Shown: positions 9,122 to 18,112, numbered from the stretch's first letter. The stretch is 59,145 nt of DNA from Spirochaetales bacterium Spiro_02 (GCA_001604275.1 LVBD01000055.1:1-59145), one strand, 5' to 3'. Translations and numbers: made by a program. The notes: generated by a model from the letters alone, not told the origin.

Positions 9122-10099
9122 TCAACGCACAGAAGATGAAGCGACGGAGGTTCGTTCGATCAGTTTCGCCGTAATGCGGAACGTCTCCTTGTTCATCTCC
9201 CCCTCGATATTGCCCACCAGCGCCTGTGCGGCGAGATATCCGCGCTCGTAGTCGGGAATGTCGATCGTGGTGATACCGTTGTATTCGGCGATCGCATTGT
9301 TGTCGAACCCGGTCACGGAAATGTCGCGCCCCACGACGAGCCCGTTGGCGTTGAACGTCCGGATCGCCCCCATGGCCATATTGTCGTTTGCACAGACGAG
9401 TACCTGGGGCCGCGATTCGGTCAGCAACAGGATCTGGGCCGCCCTGATGCCGCTGTTCTCATGCCAGTCCCCGGCGATATACCCGTCCCGGGTGAACGTG
9501 ATGCCGTTGCCCTCCAGCGCATCGAGGAACGCCTGATAACGCTCCCGGTTGTCGGCGGTGTTCTCGATCCCGCCGAGGAACGAAAAACGGGTAAAGCCTC
9601 GTTTCGCAAGAGAATCGACCAATGAATACATCGGGTCGTAGTTGTTGACGAGGATGCTTTTTACATATGGATTGTCCAATATCCGATCGAGGACGACGAT
9701 CGGATAGTCCGCCGCCGCCTTCCTGTCGAGGATTTCGCTAGGAAGTTTGCCATCCAAGGCGATGCAGCCGCTGGTCATGGCGGGATGCATGTATTTCTCG
9801 CACACTCGGCCGGTACAGATCAGCAGGTCGTAGTCATGGGCATCGGCGTAGTCATGGATTCCATGGATCACCTCCAGATAGAACGACCGGTCGAAATCGC
9901 TGAACGTGAACAGCAAGGTCTTCGGCTTGCCCGTCTTCAGGTTCTTTCCGATGATGTTCGGATGGTAGTCATACTGCTTGCAGATCGCGAGGACGCGATC
10001 TTTCGTTGCCGGCCCCACGTTGGTCCTGCCATTGAGCACATTCGATACGGTCGCCGGCGATACGCCCGCCAGCTGCGCGATTTCCTTGACGCCTATCAT
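9122..10099 (-). CDS. LacI-family transcriptional repressor of the disaccharide operon
   Basis: A 325-residue regulator with an N-terminal LacI helix-turn-helix ('VKEIAQLAGVSPATVSNVLNGRTNVGPATKDRVL', residues 4-37) and a periplasmic-binding-protein-like effector domain ('SVTGFDNNAIAEY', about residue 260). The ATG at 10099 gives the standard family N-terminus. GGAGG stands only 1 nt before it, too close for a normal Shine-Dalgarno. A promoter-like pair places the transcription start near the ATG, so the mRNA may be leaderless. It lies immediately upstream of the ABC/GH65 operon, and shared palindromes support local control and autoregulation. Confidence 0.9.
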   Translation of the reverse strand: MIGVKEIAQLAGVSPATVSNVLNGRTNVGPATKDRVLAICKQYDYHPNIIGKNLKTGKPKTLLFTFSDFDRSFYLEVIHGIHDYADAHDYDLLICTGRVCEKYMHPAMTSGCIALDGKLPSEILDRKAAADYPIVVLDRILDNPYVKSILVNNYDPMYSLVDSLAKRGFTRFSFLGGIENTADNRERYQAFLDALEGNGITFTRDGYIAGDWHENSGIRAAQILLLTESRPQVLVCANDNMAMGAIRTFNANGLVVGRDISVTGFDNNAIAEYNGITTIDIPDYERGYLAAQALVGNIEGEMNKETFRITAKLIERTSVASSSVR

Positions 10100-10105
10100 G
10101 CCTCC

Positions 10106-10133
10106 AGTATGCTGTGTTCTGTAAAATTTACAA
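10106..10133 (-). promoter_or_regulatory. lacI-type gene promoter, leaderless geometry
   Basis: Minus strand: TTGTAA (10128-10133), 16 bp, CATACT (10106-10111), then 6 nt and the ATG. The operator palindrome at 10120-10132 covers the -35 and part of the spacer, as expected for autorepression. Confidence 0.4.
10120..10132 (+). promoter_or_regulatory. Perfect 13-bp palindrome, candidate LacI-family operator
   Basis: TGTAAAATTTACA is a perfect palindrome around a central base, located just upstream of the regulator gene and repeated at 9074-9086. A related half (ACTGGATTTTACA) follows at about 10143-10155. Confidence 0.55.
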
Positions 10134-10150
10134 CACAAATTTACTGGATT

Positions 10151-10621
10151 TTACAAAGTTTCCGGCAGAAGCTCCGCGCCGATCGGGTGGTTCCAGTCGC
10201 ATACCGGAACTTTGTCCAGCATCAGACGTGCGAACTCTGGGTCGGAAAACGGCGTAGTCAGTTCGGGCTCCAAGCACCAGGTGAGCTTGTACAGCTTCTT
10301 GTCCAGCAGGTTGACGCTTACCCCGCGGTATGTATCGTCGGCCACCTTGGAACCATCGTCAAGCACGACATACTCGGCATCCTCATACATGACGCGTCGG
10401 CGCGCCGTCCACCAGGCGGACGCTTCGGTGACCGAAGGCGCATCCAGCAACAGGAACGCCTTCCCTCCTTCTTGCTCCTGCGATAGCAGCGAGGCAAGGT
10501 CGCGACACGATGCGATATCTTCCGTCGAAAGATCGACCGCCACCGGAAACTCTTTGGCCAGCGGCTGAGACAAGAACGCATCCAATCCCGTACGGTTCAA
10601 TTGTCGTAGTGTGTATTTCAT
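10151..10621 (-). CDS. Uncharacterised protein
   Basis: A 156-residue protein, MKYTLRQLNRTGLDAFLSQP..., with no family I recognise. It has no signal peptide or membrane segment. It is mildly acidic, with a Trp pair in 'EASAWWTARRRVM' and two Cys. The start at ATG 10621 is preferred over GTG 10627 because a promoter-like pair places the RNA start at the ATG. No Shine-Dalgarno is present. It ends about 50 bp upstream of the lacI-type start on the same strand. It is divergent from the gene at 10743. Confidence 0.55.
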   Translation of the reverse strand: MKYTLRQLNRTGLDAFLSQPLAKEFPVAVDLSTEDIASCRDLASLLSQEQEGGKAFLLLDAPSVTEASAWWTARRRVMYEDAEYVVLDDGSKVADDTYRGVSVNLLDKKLYKLTWCLEPELTTPFSDPEFARLMLDKVPVCDWNHPIGAELLPETL

Positions 10622-10627
10622 GTCCAC

Positions 10628-10656
10628 AAGATACTGGAAAAATCACAAAAGGGCAA
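10628..10656 (-). promoter_or_regulatory. Promoter with leaderless geometry before the 10151-10621 gene
   Basis: Minus strand: TTGCCC (10651-10656), exactly 17 bp, TATCTT (10628-10633), then 6 nt (GTGGAC) and the ATG at 10621. The arrangement matches that in front of yaaA and ligA. Confidence 0.5.
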
Positions 10657-10742
10657 AACCTCTTGAAAGTAGGAGAAAAATATTGCAGAACGTACCGGTA
10701 TCCACTACGCTTGATAGCGATATCAAGGAAAGGAAGCGGACC

Positions 10743-12062
10743 ATGACCAAAGACACTCTCTATGCCCTGGCGTTCAGGTTCAAGAAAACGGAACTTTGGA
10801 ACAAGTTGTTGGAACAACAACTGTTCGCCGTCAAGTTCTCGGACGGAACGATCGGATACTGTTCCGTGATGGGCTCCCAAGGCATCCATCTTTCTCTGGG
10901 CATCTATCTGGGAACCGAAGGACTCGCTTCCTTTCGAAAAATCAGCAACAAGATGCAACCGAAACTGACGCTTCGAGACTATGAACTGTTGCTCAGCCAG
11001 AAATGTCTCCAATGTTCATTCGAGGGAAAGGAGGAGCTGTCGCCCCAGGAAGCGAAAGAGGTGCGAGCCTATGCGAAAGCGCACGGCATCCCGTTGAAAG
11101 GATCGAACGCATACCCCCAGTTCTCATGGTTCGAACCCAGCAAGGTTCCCTGGCATGTCGATCTGCCCGTGCATTTCATATACCTGCGGGAGGCGTTGCT
11201 GGCAACGCTGGACATTGCGGCGAAACTGCAGGCGGACACCGCGCATGCCCTCGGCTTTACGGAAAACATCGACTCCGGTCCCATTCCGTTGTTGAGCGTC
11301 GGAGACGACGGCGTCGTATGGAGCACTACAGAACTGCCGGAAGACAAGAACCCGGAGTATCCATCCCCCCGGATCGAAGACGAGATACTGACCGCAAAAG
11401 TCCGCGCACTGCCTCGTTCGGCGCAATCGTTGTTGTGCGACGTGGCCATGCTCCCGCGTCCGGAACGGGATGTGGAAGCGGAGAAAGCCAGCGGATACCG
11501 GAAGAAAGAACCCATGGTCGCCCCGTTCTACCCATACATGCTGCTGGCAGTCGACCAAGCGTCCGGCGCCATCCTGACGGCGCATGTGATCAAGGACTAC
11601 GGCGCTGAGAGCGACCAATTGGTCAGGAACCTGATGGAGCGCTTCGTCGAGATAGGCTCCCTACCTGGGACGATCCTCCTGAAGGACGAAAGGACCGAAG
11701 CGCTTCTCAAACCGATGGCCAGGCTGCTGGGAGTCAAGCTCCAGCGCAAGAAACGGATCAAGGAACTTGAGGAAGCGGAAGACGACCTGTTCGACTATCT
11801 GCTGGGGCAGGACGAAGAAGCCATGGACGACGAAGACTCTTTCGCCGGATACGAAGAAGACCTCGCCCTCGATATGGACCAGTTCGGCGACTATTTCGAC
11901 GCTTTGGGCAACCCTGTCGCAAGACTGGAGTCGACGAAGGACAGCGACATCGATCCGTTGTCTCCCCGATTCATCGAATCGGTGCTATCGATGGTTCAGC
12001 AGGGAAAGCTTCCGCCTGAATTCCTCGAAATGGTGCTGAATTCCGATCATGACGCAGACTGA
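10743..12062 (+). CDS. Uncharacterised protein resembling DUF7309/DUF6930 proteins
   Basis: A 439-residue cytoplasmic protein. The N-terminal region ('LYALAFRFKKTELWNKL', 'GYCSVMGSQGIHLSLGIYLG') resembles the DUF7309 type and the central part ('LLAVDQASGAILTAHVI', about residues 260-290) the DUF6930 type. This is recalled from family appearance and not searched. The C-terminus is strongly acidic ('DEEAMDDEDSFAGYEEDL'). The start at 10743 follows AAGGAAG. The frame is open for 44 codons more but without a start signal. The last 16 bp overlap the convergent msrC-like gene. Function unknown. Confidence 0.7.
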   Translation: MTKDTLYALAFRFKKTELWNKLLEQQLFAVKFSDGTIGYCSVMGSQGIHLSLGIYLGTEGLASFRKISNKMQPKLTLRDYELLLSQKCLQCSFEGKEELSPQEAKEVRAYAKAHGIPLKGSNAYPQFSWFEPSKVPWHVDLPVHFIYLREALLATLDIAAKLQADTAHALGFTENIDSGPIPLLSVGDDGVVWSTTELPEDKNPEYPSPRIEDEILTAKVRALPRSAQSLLCDVAMLPRPERDVEAEKASGYRKKEPMVAPFYPYMLLAVDQASGAILTAHVIKDYGAESDQLVRNLMERFVEIGSLPGTILLKDERTEALLKPMARLLGVKLQRKKRIKELEEAEDDLFDYLLGQDEEAMDDEDSFAGYEEDLALDMDQFGDYFDALGNPVARLESTKDSDIDPLSPRFIESVLSMVQQGKLPPEFLEMVLNSDHDAD

Positions 12063-12610
12063 TACGGAAACAGCTTCTCACCGAGCACGTTCGCCACGCG
12101 TTCTACGAAGGATGCGTCATCGACTTCGAAACGGCCTGCAAGGGGGCTGTCCAAGTCAATGACCCCGACTACAGCCTGAGAGGGATCGCCGATAGCTCCG
12201 CCCGGACGGGGATCTCCCCCGAGGAAGATCGGAACCACCAGTTCGCTGCGGGACGCCGAATCGCAGGAGATATGGCCGGCGAAAGCATGGACATCGGCAA
12301 CCACCTGGGGAAGACCGGTCGAAGCCGCCGTCCCGCACACCCCTTTGCCGAATGGAATCGACGTGCAGGCCGGCAATCCTTGGAACGGCCCCAGCCGCAG
12401 AATCGGAATATCCCCGTCATCATCACGAAGATAGAATCCCGCCCAGTTCAAGTCGGGCAGATACCACCACAGCAAGGCGGCGGCATTCGCCAGACCGCAG
12501 TATCGGAGCGCGACCGATCCTTCGGAAGGATCGAGCAACGCCCCGAGCGTCTGGAGAAAGGTTTCATCGTCGATGCGCTTGTCACCGAGACGGGAAAACG
12601 GTTCGAACAT
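12047..12610 (-). CDS. msrC: Free methionine-(R)-sulfoxide reductase (GAF domain)
   Basis: The 187-residue GAF-domain enzyme reduces free Met-R-sulfoxide. Family signatures are 'NWAGFYL', 'LGPFQGLPACTSIPFGKGVCG' and 'GHISCDSASRSELVVP' (each with its conserved Cys). With the chosen start the three Cys fall at 82, 92 and 116, almost the positions of the E. coli enzyme (84, 94, 118). ATG 12610 is chosen because GGAGG lies 5 nt upstream; the frame continues 14 codons further. It follows the hydrogenase gene on the same strand and overlaps the convergent gene's 3' end by 16 bp. It fits oxidative-damage repair. Confidence 0.92.
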   Translation of the reverse strand: MFEPFSRLGDKRIDDETFLQTLGALLDPSEGSVALRYCGLANAAALLWWYLPDLNWAGFYLRDDDGDIPILRLGPFQGLPACTSIPFGKGVCGTAASTGLPQVVADVHAFAGHISCDSASRSELVVPIFLGGDPRPGGAIGDPSQAVVGVIDLDSPLAGRFEVDDASFVERVANVLGEKLFPYQSAS

Positions 12611-12727
12611 CTGGACCTCCGGCACCGGGGGACGTCCCGGATCATCACCCATGGAAAAAAATCGCTCCGGCAGGCGTTCGGAAGGAACATGTAAAAGACG
12701 CTCCGGACACCATGTCGGAAACGAATC

Positions 12728-14239
12728 TTATGATTTCGACGGCATCTTCGACGCAGGCGTCGAACCGCCAGCCGCCGGCCTGCCTCCCAGGACGGAAGCC
12801 GCCACCTTTCCCGCCGGGATGCCGCTGCCGCTACGCAGCCGCATCGCAAGCGCAGGCTTGACGATCGTCCCCGGACCGGCGATACAGCCTCCTTCACAGC
12901 ACATGACCTCGACGAGGTCCGCATCGGGAGCCTTGCGCTCCCATGTTTTCATCAATCGCACGGACTTCTTGTCCAACCCGTTGACGGGCAACGTCCTGAT
13001 ATCCTCCTGCGACACCCGATGCAGCACGCATCCCGCCACACCCGTGCTACAGGCGAACTCGCGGCAGTCTGAGAATGACGACGTATCTCCGAGATCGACC
13101 GCCTCCATTTCACGGACATCGATATCTCTGGCGATGAACAAAGCCGCAAGCTCGCTGAAATTGATCACGCCGTCCACTTCCGGCGTCCTGGCCGCCTCCA
13201 CACGTTTCGCCAGACAAGGACCGATGAACACCCGTCTGCTCTGGGGATCCCGCTCCTTGCAGAGCTTGGCGGTATACGCCATCGGCGTCAGAGCCGTGGA
13301 ATGCCGCTCCTTCAGAAACGGCAGATGCTTGTTGATCAGCTCCATGTATGCAGGACAGCAACTGGTCGTCATGTATCCCTTGCCTTGCTCCTTGCGTTCG
13401 ACCACTTCCTCGGCCTCATGGATCGAAGTAACCTCCGCTCCTTCCGCGACTTCGACGACATCGGTGAATCCGAGCTTGAGCAGCGCCGCCTTGATCTGCG
13501 CAAGAGATCCGGGGAACTGTCCCTCGATCGCCGGGGCGACCATCGCGGTCACCTTTTCCCCGTTCTTGAGCATCTTCGCCACCGGCATCAGGCCGCTGCG
13601 CTCCACGATAGCTCCGAACGGACACGAACGGGCGCATTTACCGCAACTGATGCACATCTTGTGGTCGATCTCGACAAAACCCTGTTCATTCTTCTTGACA
13701 GCACCCACGGGACAGGCGTCCTCGCATGGAACTGGGATATGAACCACGGCATGGAACGGACAGACTTCCATGCACTTGCCGCAACGGATGCACCGGTCCT
13801 CCAGGATATGAGCTTGCCCGTTGATGAACACGATGGCGTCCTTCGGGCAGTTCGCGAGACATGGACGGGCGAAACACCCCCTGCAGGCATCGGAAATCCG
13901 GTACTGGTCCTGGGGACACCCGGAACAACCGGTAATGATCGTCGTCAGCACCGGCACCGCCGGAGGATCTTCATCCATGATTTCCTGTACATACTCGGCC
14001 AAAGGCTTCATTTCGTCATCGAACCGCTCGATATCGATCCCCAGCAACGCCATGATCCGATAGCGGACCATCGCCCGTTCCTTATAGATGCAGCATCGAT
14101 TGGGAATCCTATCCTTGGGGATGATGAGGAACGGCAGCTTGTCGGCGTCCGCCTCAAGCCGATCGTCAAAGAACAATCTCAGAACATCGGTATCGATGCG
14201 CCGCTTCATCAGCGTATACTGATTGTTCAATTCAAGCAT
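12728..14239 (-). CDS. Monomeric [FeFe] hydrogenase, catalytic-type (HfsD-like)
   Basis: A 503-residue iron-sulfur protein. Cys-rich ferredoxin motifs occupy residues 105-206, among them CIRCGKCMEVCP (150-161) and CISCGKCARSCP (196-207). The H-cluster loops follow: TSCCPA (292-297), GPCLAK (341-346) and MCCEGGC (446-452). Likely H-cluster ligands are Cys295, 342, 448 and 452, and the proton-shuttle Cys294 is retained, so it should be active in H2 chemistry. The second loop has GPC instead of the usual MPC. It overlaps the 2Fe-2S gene upstream by 8 bp. Gene order matches hfs clusters of Thermoanaerobacterium. Confidence 0.9.
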   Translation of the reverse strand: MLELNNQYTLMKRRIDTDVLRLFFDDRLEADADKLPFLIIPKDRIPNRCCIYKERAMVRYRIMALLGIDIERFDDEMKPLAEYVQEIMDEDPPAVPVLTTIITGCSGCPQDQYRISDACRGCFARPCLANCPKDAIVFINGQAHILEDRCIRCGKCMEVCPFHAVVHIPVPCEDACPVGAVKKNEQGFVEIDHKMCISCGKCARSCPFGAIVERSGLMPVAKMLKNGEKVTAMVAPAIEGQFPGSLAQIKAALLKLGFTDVVEVAEGAEVTSIHEAEEVVERKEQGKGYMTTSCCPAYMELINKHLPFLKERHSTALTPMAYTAKLCKERDPQSRRVFIGPCLAKRVEAARTPEVDGVINFSELAALFIARDIDVREMEAVDLGDTSSFSDCREFACSTGVAGCVLHRVSQEDIRTLPVNGLDKKSVRLMKTWERKAPDADLVEVMCCEGGCIAGPGTIVKPALAMRLRSGSGIPAGKVAASVLGGRPAAGGSTPASKMPSKS

Positions 14240-14513
14240 TCACAGCCTCCTCGAGGAGCTTGCAGAAACGATCCTGGTTCACACTGCCATAGATCTTTCC
14301 GTTGATGGAAACGAACGGTGGCTTGGAATCGACATCCGCGACCTCGGCCTTCGCGTTCTTGCATGAGTCCAGACAGGAACTTCCCTCGATCTCGCATCCG
14401 GAAAGCACCTCGGGATCGAGAAAATCATTGTACAGGAGCAAATCGGCGCCACCTTGGACAAAGCATGCCGTACCGACGCAAATCTTCACTTCCACTTTCT
14501 TCTTCTTGTTCAT
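14232..14513 (-). CDS. Thioredoxin-like [2Fe-2S] ferredoxin
   Basis: A 93-residue protein of the NuoE/HymA-like thioredoxin-fold 2Fe-2S family. Four Cys occur in the typical spacing: Cys12-x4-Cys17 and Cys47-x3-Cys51. It probably passes electrons to the hydrogenase whose gene overlaps its end by 8 bp. AGGAG stands 6 nt before the ATG. It is a paralogue of the 85-residue protein that starts the operon. Confidence 0.88.
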   Translation of the reverse strand: MNKKKKVEVKICVGTACFVQGGADLLLYNDFLDPEVLSGCEIEGSSCLDSCKNAKAEVADVDSKPPFVSINGKIYGSVNQDRFCKLLEEAVNA

Positions 14514-14680
14514 ATGCTTCTCCTACTCATCATTGATCCTATACGTACGATAGGTAACTCCTTTGTCGGACCAACGGAAAGGCCCTTCGTGCCATGCCCG
14601 CCTTTCTGCCGCCCCGCCGCTATTTCGTTGCCCGATGATGCCGCCGCCATATCCGGCCCCGCACCGTCGCAATACACATC

Positions 14681-15874
14681 CTACAGATACTCCAGCGAAG
14701 TCTCCTTGAGATAATTCTGTTCCAAAGCGGTACGGATCCTCCCGATGATCGTCCGTCTGATACCTATCTCCACCGGAATGCTCGGATCCTGATGCGCCTC
14801 GTTGATCTTCGTTCCCACGATGAAATGGACCTGGTCGCTATCCAGCAGAATATCGACGAACCGACGCACCGCATCATCGGGCAGCTCTGATGTGGGGATC
14901 TTTTTTTCCAGAACCGTCGCAACCTTGCTGAGTGTCAGCATTCCTTCGGTGACCAGATCCACCCCATCCATCGTGGAACACGGAGGAACGTCCGGCGACC
15001 AGGAATGCATGTCCACCTTGATCCTTTTGCCGAACAGCCGGGATACGATCTGCGCGGTCGTCCCGCCGGAAATGATCTTCCGCCCTTCGAACGCCTTCAG
15101 TTTCTCACCGAGCACTTCGTCCTTTTCCTGAGTGAACGGGGGGCCGGTGACGATCACAGCCCGACGAGGCCTGCGCACATACACCACAACGCAGGTAATG
15201 TCGTCCTGCGATACCAGTCCGTCCAGCGCATACGCCTTACGGACGATCGCCCGGGACAGGTCCCTCGAGGAAACGTTCGCGTTCGCTTCGATCTGCCCCT
15301 TGATGAACCGCCTCGCACCGTCGAGCCGCCATCCGAGCGGCAGGCTCCTTCCCAGCCCAGACTGTGTCACCCCGTCGGTGAACATTACCAGTCGATCGCC
15401 CACGGCGAGCCGGAACTGCGACTGGGAAAGGATTTCCTTCTTGAATGCCCCCTCGCGCTGCAAGTCGATCAAGTTCCGCGACCATTCGAGCGGTTCAGCA
15501 CCGGCAAAATGCAACGCCTGGGGATTATCGTATTCGACGAGTTGCACCTCGATATCGTCTCGCGAAGGAAACCTGATATCGGCGATGGTGAACGTCGAAT
15601 AACTGATCTTCCGCTCCTTGCATACCGGTAGCGTATTCATGATGATCTTCGCCGAATGCGTCAGATTGATCGGACTGAAACTCAGCTTGTGCGCCATGTG
15701 TGCGGTCAGGCTGGCAAGCACGTTCGCCTTGACCCCGCTGCCAAGTCCGTCGCTGAGCGTGCAGACGATCTGGTTGTTGTCCGGGTTGCGGGAGAGGAGG
15801 AACACGTCGCCGCCGATTTTCTGGTCATGTTTGTAGATCTGCGAATAATCCACATCAATGAATATGTCGTTCAT
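14681..15874 (-). CDS. SpoIIE/PP2C-type serine phosphatase of the hydrogenase cluster (HfsC-like)
   Basis: This 397-residue protein starts MNDIFIDVDYSQIYKHDQKIGGD. It has a PP2C/SpoIIE catalytic core with 'CTLSDGLGSGVKANVLAS' (residues about 38-55) and 'RLVMFTDGVTQSGLG', plus a C-terminal domain of about 150 residues not recognised. Its ATG overlaps the HydS-like gene stop by 4 bp, so the two are coupled and the long upstream frame is only a shadow. Phosphatases of this kind accompany sensory [FeFe] hydrogenases (group C3), suggesting H2 or redox sensing is relayed by protein dephosphorylation. The target is not in the window. Confidence 0.88.
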   Translation of the reverse strand: MNDIFIDVDYSQIYKHDQKIGGDVFLLSRNPDNNQIVCTLSDGLGSGVKANVLASLTAHMAHKLSFSPINLTHSAKIIMNTLPVCKERKISYSTFTIADIRFPSRDDIEVQLVEYDNPQALHFAGAEPLEWSRNLIDLQREGAFKKEILSQSQFRLAVGDRLVMFTDGVTQSGLGRSLPLGWRLDGARRFIKGQIEANANVSSRDLSRAIVRKAYALDGLVSQDDITCVVVYVRRPRRAVIVTGPPFTQEKDEVLGEKLKAFEGRKIISGGTTAQIVSRLFGKRIKVDMHSWSPDVPPCSTMDGVDLVTEGMLTLSKVATVLEKKIPTSELPDDAVRRFVDILLDSDQVHFIVGTKINEAHQDPSIPVEIGIRRTIIGRIRTALEQNYLKETSLEYL

Positions 15875-17742
15875 GTCAGATCCTGCTGCTCGTCGGGCAA
15901 GAAGCCATCCTCGGAATCGGTTCCGGGCACCTTGAACGCATCGATCAGCGAATTGAGCATGATCTCCGTCTCCGCCGCGTTCTCGCCCAACAAGGAAGCG
16001 ATCTGCTGGACCGTCTCCAGACTTTTCTGAATCACATCCTCGGCCTTCTTGACGACAGTCTCGCGCCGCACGGTCGGAGAGGTGATATCCTCGAAGATCG
16101 CTCCGACCAGCCGCTGCTTCTCGACGACGAAGAACGTCACCCGCAGGAACTTGTCCTGATAATGGAGACGGTACTGACCTGGCTTCGATGTATGGAACTG
16201 TTCTCGGAACTGCTCGTAGAACGGTACGAACCGCTCCAGCGGCAATCCGCTGATCAGGTTGATGATCTCGCTCTCGATCGAATAGTCGATATCTCCGAAC
16301 AAATGGAGGAACCCGACGTTGCAGTCGACGATCTTCAGGTCCTCGTCGACCATAACCACTCCCATGGGAATGGTCCTCAGCAAAACATCGATCTTGCTCT
16401 GCGCCTCCTTGCGCATCTTCGTGACGCACATCTCCGGCTCAGCCATCCCCTCCAGATAGGCAACGGCCATATCGCGGCACGTATTGTAGCCGCATCCGCC
16501 GCAGTTCAGTTCATCGGCCTTCGAAACCTTGCCCAGATCCTTGAGCGCCTGATCGATCTGCGCATCGCTGAACTTCGCCTTCAGTTCGGCGGGAAGGAAC
16601 CCTGTAGGAGGATATTCGCTTCTTCGATCACCGCGGACCAGCAGGTCATAGCCCTTATCCAGCAGCTTGTCCAGAAACTGCGCAGGAGGAACGAACAGCT
16701 TGTCGGCCTGTGCGGTAATCCGAGTCTTCGTATAGCGGGCGGACAACGATTTCTTCGCCGCAGGAGATCTGCCTTTCGAAGCCCCCGGGCCGTTGACGCA
16801 GCCGCCTTCGCAGTTCAGCAGTTCGAGAAAGTCATTATATACGTCCATCTCGAGGGTCCCGCCCTCGCCCCTGACCTCCTGCCGAGGCAGTTCGTCCAGC
16901 ACGTCGATCACCTGGTCCACGCCGCTGATCGCTACGGCATGATCCTGGAATGCGTCCTCCCCCCACATCAGCGAGGCGATCATGCCGCCCTCGACCGGAT
17001 ACAGCGTCGTCTTGCCTGCTGGAGCGGGGACGAAATCGGGAACGGAAATCTTGCCGGCTTCGATGCCATCGACCATCTCGTCAAGGAAAACACCTTCGCG
17101 CTCCAGCCATTGCCGCAATTCTCCGAAGGTAAGGGCGAAATCGGGAAAGCCGGGAGTCGTATCGGCCTCGACTTTCTTGGCGATGCACGGACCGACGAAC
17201 ACGATCCCGATGTCCTCGCCGTAGAGTTCTCGCAAATATGCGCAGTGGCACTGAAGCGGAGATGGCACATGGGACAAATTGCCGACGAGTTGCGGATAAT
17301 ACTTGCGGACCAGCTCGACCACCGACGGACAGGCGGTGGAAATCCACGGACAGACTCCGCCGTTGCGCTTCGCATATAGATCGACGGAAGCCGATACCAA
17401 CGCGGCTCCGATCGCCGTTTCCGATACTCCGGAAAATCCGAGCCGCATCAACGCGGCAAGCACGGCATCCCCCTGCCCGGCGAATTCCGCCGCATAGGAA
17501 GGGGCGATCGAGCACAGCACGCGCTTGCCGCCTCTCAGGAACATCTGCACACGCGCGATATCATCACGGACTTTCTTGGCATGATTCGGGCAGACATCGA
17601 CGCAATGCCCGCAGAAAACGCAACGATCCTTGATGACGACGGCGCTGCCGTCCTTCACCTGGATCGCCTTGACCGGGCAGGAACGGACGCATTTGTAGCA
17701 GTCCCTGCACTGAGTCAGCTCTGTGTAAATCGGATAGACCAT
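15871..17742 (-). CDS. Sensory [FeFe] hydrogenase with PAS domain (HydS/HfsB-like)
   Basis: A 623-residue multidomain protein. It has two [4Fe-4S] motifs (Cys12/15/18/22 and Cys41/44/47/51), an H-cluster domain with TACP (136-139), GPCIAKK (185-190) and NCEGGC (310-315), an extra Fe-S motif CGGCGYNTC (414-422) with Cys439, and a PAS domain (about 450-560). The proton-shuttle Cys of the TSCCP loop is replaced by Ala137, as in sensory hydrogenases such as Thermotoga HydS. A sensing role is therefore more likely than bulk H2 turnover. It is followed by the phosphatase with a 4-bp overlap. Confidence 0.9.
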   Translation of the reverse strand: MVYPIYTELTQCRDCYKCVRSCPVKAIQVKDGSAVVIKDRCVFCGHCVDVCPNHAKKVRDDIARVQMFLRGGKRVLCSIAPSYAAEFAGQGDAVLAALMRLGFSGVSETAIGAALVSASVDLYAKRNGGVCPWISTACPSVVELVRKYYPQLVGNLSHVPSPLQCHCAYLRELYGEDIGIVFVGPCIAKKVEADTTPGFPDFALTFGELRQWLEREGVFLDEMVDGIEAGKISVPDFVPAPAGKTTLYPVEGGMIASLMWGEDAFQDHAVAISGVDQVIDVLDELPRQEVRGEGGTLEMDVYNDFLELLNCEGGCVNGPGASKGRSPAAKKSLSARYTKTRITAQADKLFVPPAQFLDKLLDKGYDLLVRGDRRSEYPPTGFLPAELKAKFSDAQIDQALKDLGKVSKADELNCGGCGYNTCRDMAVAYLEGMAEPEMCVTKMRKEAQSKIDVLLRTIPMGVVMVDEDLKIVDCNVGFLHLFGDIDYSIESEIINLISGLPLERFVPFYEQFREQFHTSKPGQYRLHYQDKFLRVTFFVVEKQRLVGAIFEDITSPTVRRETVVKKAEDVIQKSLETVQQIASLLGENAAETEIMLNSLIDAFKVPGTDSEDGFLPDEQQDLT

Positions 17743-17790
17743 ACACTCCTCCCGGATCGTCCTCCCGCGGCACGGCGGCGAAGGAATGTC

Positions 17791-18048
17791 CTACTTTGTA
17801 GCAGCCTTGTTCAGCGCCTCGACCAGCAGATCGACTACGCAATTCGGATCTACACCTGAGTAGGAGACATCCCCGACCTTGATGTTCGGACCTTTCGAGC
17901 ATGCTCCCAGACAGAGATGCCCTACCAGATCCACACGGTCTTCCAGATTGTTTTCAGAGATATAGTTCTCCAGATTCGCCAGAGCTTGCGAGTTTCCCCT
18001 AGCGAAACAGGAACTGCCCATGCACAGTTCCACCGTCACTTTCTCCAT
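17791..18048 (-). CDS. Thioredoxin-like [2Fe-2S] ferredoxin (HfsA-like)
   Basis: First gene of the hydrogenase operon, 85 residues. The cluster ligands are Cys9-x4-Cys14 and Cys46-x3-Cys50 ('CMGSSC' and 'CLGACSKGP'), as in the thioredoxin-fold ferredoxins related to NuoE. The start at 18048 is set by GAGGAG 10 nt upstream; the open frame continues 44 codons upstream without support. It is presumably the electron donor or acceptor of the HydS-like protein encoded 48 bp downstream. Confidence 0.87.
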   Translation of the reverse strand: MEKVTVELCMGSSCFARGNSQALANLENYISENNLEDRVDLVGHLCLGACSKGPNIKVGDVSYSGVDPNCVVDLLVEALNKAATK

Positions 18049-18112
18049 CGCCGACACACTCCTCGCATACCGGGAGGTCCTTTCGCACACGAACCCGCCG
18101 GTATCCATATCA

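Noticed and set aside
14681-16429. Long version (582 codons) of the phosphatase reading frame
   Set aside because: The upstream part lies in HydS coding sequence in another phase; the ATGA overlap at 15871-15874 marks the true start.
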